Assembly: GCA_003573635.1 (NCBI GenBank)
Contig: QUTJ01031847.1
Span: 1-37,155, forward strand
DNA from: Goniomonas avonlea
Lineage: Eukaryota > Cryptophyceae > Goniomonadida > Goniomonadaceae
Length of the DNA: 37,155 bases
Direction of reading: 5' to 3'
Positions 34,431 to 37,155 of the stretch are shown here, in pieces (position 1 is the stretch's first letter; every line of letters begins with the position of its first letter). Position numbers and translations under genes: made by a program. A model generated the notes under the pieces. The model was given only the letters and a program-made list of their open reading frames with translations, had not been told where the DNA came from and did not search any database.

Positions 34431-35375
34431 TCACTGCACGCAACACTTGTCTTTCTTCTTGCCCTCGACAGGGGCGGCAGTGGACTGAGAATCTTCAGCA
34501 GGTGTTGGCTTGTCGGATGGGTGATCGACAATTTCGGCCTTGACCACTTTCTGCGAACTGGCGTCAAAACAGATCGGACAAGATGACAAGCCTCACTGTT
34601 GCCACTTCAAGCTCGGGTCGAGAGAGGGTGACACCAGCAAGATCCGCAGCGATTCTGTAAAAAGTGGAATGGACATTGTCGCCCGTCTTTGCGGACATGT
34701 AGTAGGTGTAAAACTCGTTGTCTTCGGCGAACTTGTTGTGCTTGTCTGGCTTCACCACACGAAGGTGCCCCATGTCGGCTGCGTTCTGCGTCAGTACCAT
34801 ATCACAGGAACAAAACTTACTTTTGTTTCCACAAAGCGCGATGTAGGGCAATGGTTCTTTGTCGAACACCTTTTTAATCAAGGCAAACCTGAGAGTGTGA
34901 GTGAGTGGTGACCATAGAGTCGGGCACACGGACCAGTCTTCGAGATCTTGAAAGCTCTGATAATTAGTGATATCATACATGAGCACCACAACCTGGGAGC
35001 CGAAGATGTAGTTCCCGATCATTTTGCTCCCGATGGTTTGACCTCCAATGTCCCAGATTTGGAGCGCGACGTTCACATCGCCTGCAAACAAGAGAATGAG
35101 CAGATAGACTAAAATGTTAACAAACAACCTGGTAGGACAAGTCGCTTTATGAAGAAATCGAGTCCGATTGTCTGCTTGTACTCCTTGCCAAAACAATCTT
35201 CTGTGAAGCGCACAGCCACACTAGTCTTCCCGACCGTTCCGTTCCCCAATAAGATAACCTTATCAGAAAGCCAGTAAGAAATTCAGCGTCTGAAATATGA
35301 TGCTGGTACCTTGTACTGGAGCGATTCGGGCTCGTCATCGTCACTGTCTTGCGCAGCAGCCGCCTTGGCAGCCAT
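34431..35375 (-). CDS. RAB28: Rab28 small GTPase
   Basis: Six exons on the minus strand: 35375-35310, 35258-35129, 35081-34934, 34888-34821, 34778-34597 and 34550-34431. They splice to 237 aa ending in TGA. All introns are GT-AG and only 42-51 nt long. The GTPase motifs are complete: P-loop GNGTVGKTS, switch I region KQTIGLDFF, the Rab28-diagnostic WDIGGQTIG (other Rabs have WDTAGQ), [15 protein letters not shown] after splicing, and SAKTG. The C-terminus ends CCVQ, a CAAX-type prenylation box comparable to CAVQ in human Rab28, rather than the double-cysteine ends of most Rabs. Rab28 is known as a cargo of the BBSome/intraflagellar transport system in ciliated cells, so this points to a flagellate. 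It converges on the BCCIP gene and diverges from the next gene. Confidence 0.95.
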
Positions 35376-35551
35376 TTCCCAACGCTGTATCAGACTGTGT
35401 GTGTAGTAGAAGCGCCCTAATAACCAGATCAGTACGGTCAGTACTGGACCTCGCTAGCTAGCATGCTAAGCATGGGGTACATACAGTACTAGCTAGTACC
35501 TGATACCGAACGATAATAATGTACGGTACCTGAAGTTGTGGCAAATTGGCA
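35376..35551. promoter_or_regulatory. Divergent spacer with clustered palindromes between Rab28 and the alanine-rich gene
   Basis: The 176 bp between two start codons probably hold both promoters. It contains a perfect 14-bp palindrome gtactagctagtac (35486-35499), a 10-bp palindrome gctagctagc (35453-35462) and an overlapping tagcatgcta (35459-35468). The word GTAC recurs through the spacer. The promoter role is inferred from layout; no known box was recognised. Confidence 0.5.
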
Positions 35552-36931
35552 ATGCCGGTGGAGGTTGGGTGCACATGCTGCGCAGTCCGATCTTGGACGG
35601 AGATCACAAGTGGTCAGCCATTTCTTGTTCGTTTCCGGCGTCAGATGCCCCAAACCGAGCCATCAGTTGCGGGCGCTGTGAAGCTTCGCTATGACCCTCC
35701 GATGCGTCAATGGGCAACGACTATTTTGCAACGGGAAGAGGTGACTGTTGAGGTGGGTCACAGCGAAGGCGGAAGTGATAATCTAGAGAATTGTCGGGTT
35801 TCTATACGGGGACTTGTCTTAGCGTATGACGAGCCGAGCGCTGCCCTCAGAGATTTGTACTCAGGAGAGGCCCTTGCGATGGTTCACAATCCGCGAGTGC
35901 ATCATGAGTACGCCAAGTCGCACCCACCACCTGGTGCAAGATCCCACAGTAACAGTCGTTTCAGGATGTATTACTATTATCATGCTGATGACTGGTATTT
36001 TTGGTACATATTGAGCAACGAGATGTCGTATTCAACCCACGGTTACCACGGGTTGTGGCCGGATCTAATAGAGCTCCCGGCCCTGGAACTCCCTATCTGG
36101 GATGAACTCCCCAATGTACCGCTCTTGCCGGAGCTTAGCGACCGTCTTGCCAAGGCGACCGAGCATGGGGTTCATGATATTGGCAGCGTTATGCAGGATG
36201 CTCCTCAACAAGCGGTAGTCGAGCAGAGCGAGGCGCTGCTTCCAGGCTCTATTGACGAGGTGTCTGGAGACATCACTTCAGTTGCTTCTGGTATCGTCTT
36301 GGACTCATCTGCTTGGGCCGTGGAGAACGGACAGGCTACCCTGGAGCCTGCTCTCGAACAGATGGCTAGTGCTGGTGAGGCCGTGATGGCTGCAACCCCA
36401 GGAGTAGTATCTGCTGCAGGAGAAGCAGCATCAAACATTGCTTCCGAGATCCCAAGGGCGGTGTCGAATGCCACAGCCGTATCAGCCACCACTGGTGAAT
36501 CTGCGGCTGACGCTGTCGAAGCAGCGGCCACCGCGGCTCCCGGGGTGGCAGAGCAAGCTGTTGAAGCCAGTCAGAGCGCGGTAGAAGGAGTGCCCGGTGC
36601 AGTCTCCACCATTGGCGGCAGCGCAGCAGACGCCATAGGTGGCCTGGAATCTATCGAGCTCCCCTCCGAAGCCGAGACCGACGTGGTGGCCACCGCACCC
36701 ACCGCAATATCAGATATGGCCTCAGGGGTGGCGGTTGCAGCATCGGATGCTGACTGTTTTGACTTGGATTGCTGCGCGACCACCGGGAGTGCTCTCGCGG
36801 ACTCTGGCGCGGGAGAGGCGATCACGAGTGGAGGCGGGGCGGTCGTCGTGGCTGCTGGAGAGGTAGACTGGGGCGCGGTCGCAAAGGGAGCTGCCGAAGT
36901 GGTGGAGGCGGTTGGCGGTTTGCTCAACTGA
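35552..36931 (+). CDS. Unrecognised protein with aromatic-rich middle and alanine-rich C-terminal half
   Basis: A single open exon of 460 codons (459 aa) starts at ATG 35552; a TTG six bases upstream is also in frame. I do not recognise the family. Residues 1-100 look globular and include a YDPPMRQW segment with a following VTVEV strand. This faintly recalls the start of alpha-kinase domains, but the catalytic motifs are not visible. Residues about 140-175 are very rich in Tyr, Trp and His (RMYYYYHADDWYFWYILSN). From about residue 220 the protein is dominated by Ala, Val, Ser, Gly and Glu in loosely repeated AAxxAPGVAxxAVEAS-like helices, ending in VDWGAVAKGA. There is no signal peptide or clear membrane span. 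In-frame introns of about 45 nt, common here, could be hidden in it. Confidence 0.65.
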   Translation: MPVEVGCTCCAVRSWTEITSGQPFLVRFRRQMPQTEPSVAGAVKLRYDPPMRQWATTILQREEVTVEVGHSEGGSDNLENCRVSIRGLVLAYDEPSAALRDLYSGEALAMVHNPRVHHEYAKSHPPPGARSHSNSRFRMYYYYHADDWYFWYILSNEMSYSTHGYHGLWPDLIELPALELPIWDELPNVPLLPELSDRLAKATEHGVHDIGSVMQDAPQQAVVEQSEALLPGSIDEVSGDITSVASGIVLDSSAWAVENGQATLEPALEQMASAGEAVMAATPGVVSAAGEAASNIASEIPRAVSNATAVSATTGESAADAVEAAATAAPGVAEQAVEASQSAVEGVPGAVSTIGGSAADAIGGLESIELPSEAETDVVATAPTAISDMASGVAVAASDADCFDLDCCATTGSALADSGAGEAITSGGGAVVVAAGEVDWGAVAKGAAEVVEAVGGLLN

Positions 36932-37155
36932 GGTCACTGTGAGCTCTGAGGCTGGTTCTGTTCCCTGGCAAGTTGTGGCAACCTTGAACGCGTTCTTTTA
37001 GTGTAAAAAATCGTAATCGGTATATCTATCCAATCTCTCTCGAACCAATGTTTTCCTAGATTAACACCCGTCATATGAATCCCTGATCACCATTAAACCG
37101 CGCTCTTGCGAAAAATCGTTGTGCCACAATCGGCGTGATTGGGCATGAGTTCTGC
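36932..37155. other. Downstream of the alanine-rich gene, probable 3' UTR and intergenic DNA
   Basis: The 224 bp to the window edge are more AT-rich than the coding regions. A gtgtaaaaaatcg stretch (about 37001-37013) lies about 70 nt after the stop and could be near a polyadenylation site, but that is a guess. No gene start was recognised. Confidence 0.4.

Noticed and set aside
1-37155. tRNA, rRNA, transposase, reverse transcriptase or integrase genes
   Set aside because: None of the characteristic motifs or structures was seen on either strand. This was a reading by eye, so very degraded copies could be missed.

Overview
This window comes from the nuclear genome of a microbial eukaryote. 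The coding strands only read through after removal of GT-AG introns, there is a BCCIP/Bcp1 gene and a Rab28 GTPase, and a secreted giant protein is built from IPT/TIG-like and DUF4215 cysteine-rich repeats. Rab28 is linked to cilia, so a flagellated protist is likely. The mix of DUF4215 with TIG-like arrays reminds me of cryptist algae and flagellates such as Guillardia or Goniomonas, but the lineage cannot be fixed from sequence alone. No rRNA, tRNA, CRISPR array, transposon or viral element was recognised.

Layout. Positions 1-31338 (minus strand) hold one enormous gene that runs off the left edge. It has a signal-peptide exon, a single 22,837-nt exon, a 1,787-nt exon, and then 13 complete small exons plus one cut by the window edge. 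All 16 introns keep one reading frame, giving 9,018 codons with no stop yet. The N-terminal part carries 93 tandem IPT/TIG-like units of about 87 residues. The C-terminal part carries at least 18 DUF4215 units. A 318-bp divergent spacer separates it from a BCCIP/Bcp1-family gene on the plus strand (31657-33801). A 629-bp gap without a recognisable gene follows. Next comes a Rab28 gene on the minus strand (34431-35375, six exons, spliced by eye to 237 aa). A 176-bp palindrome-rich divergent spacer leads to an unrecognised 459-aa alanine-rich protein on the plus strand (35552-36931).

The four genes alternate in strand (minus, plus, minus, plus), so two pairs are head-to-head and one is tail-to-tail. 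They do not form a pathway: two are conserved housekeeping or cilium-associated genes, one is lineage-specific, and the giant gene probably encodes a cell-surface or secreted adhesive or matrix protein. The most notable object is the giant gene: an intron-free 22.8-kb exon of divergent Ig-like repeats joined to a heavily intron-split cysteine-repeat region. All gene models here are hand-spliced from splice-site and frame logic and were not checked against transcripts.
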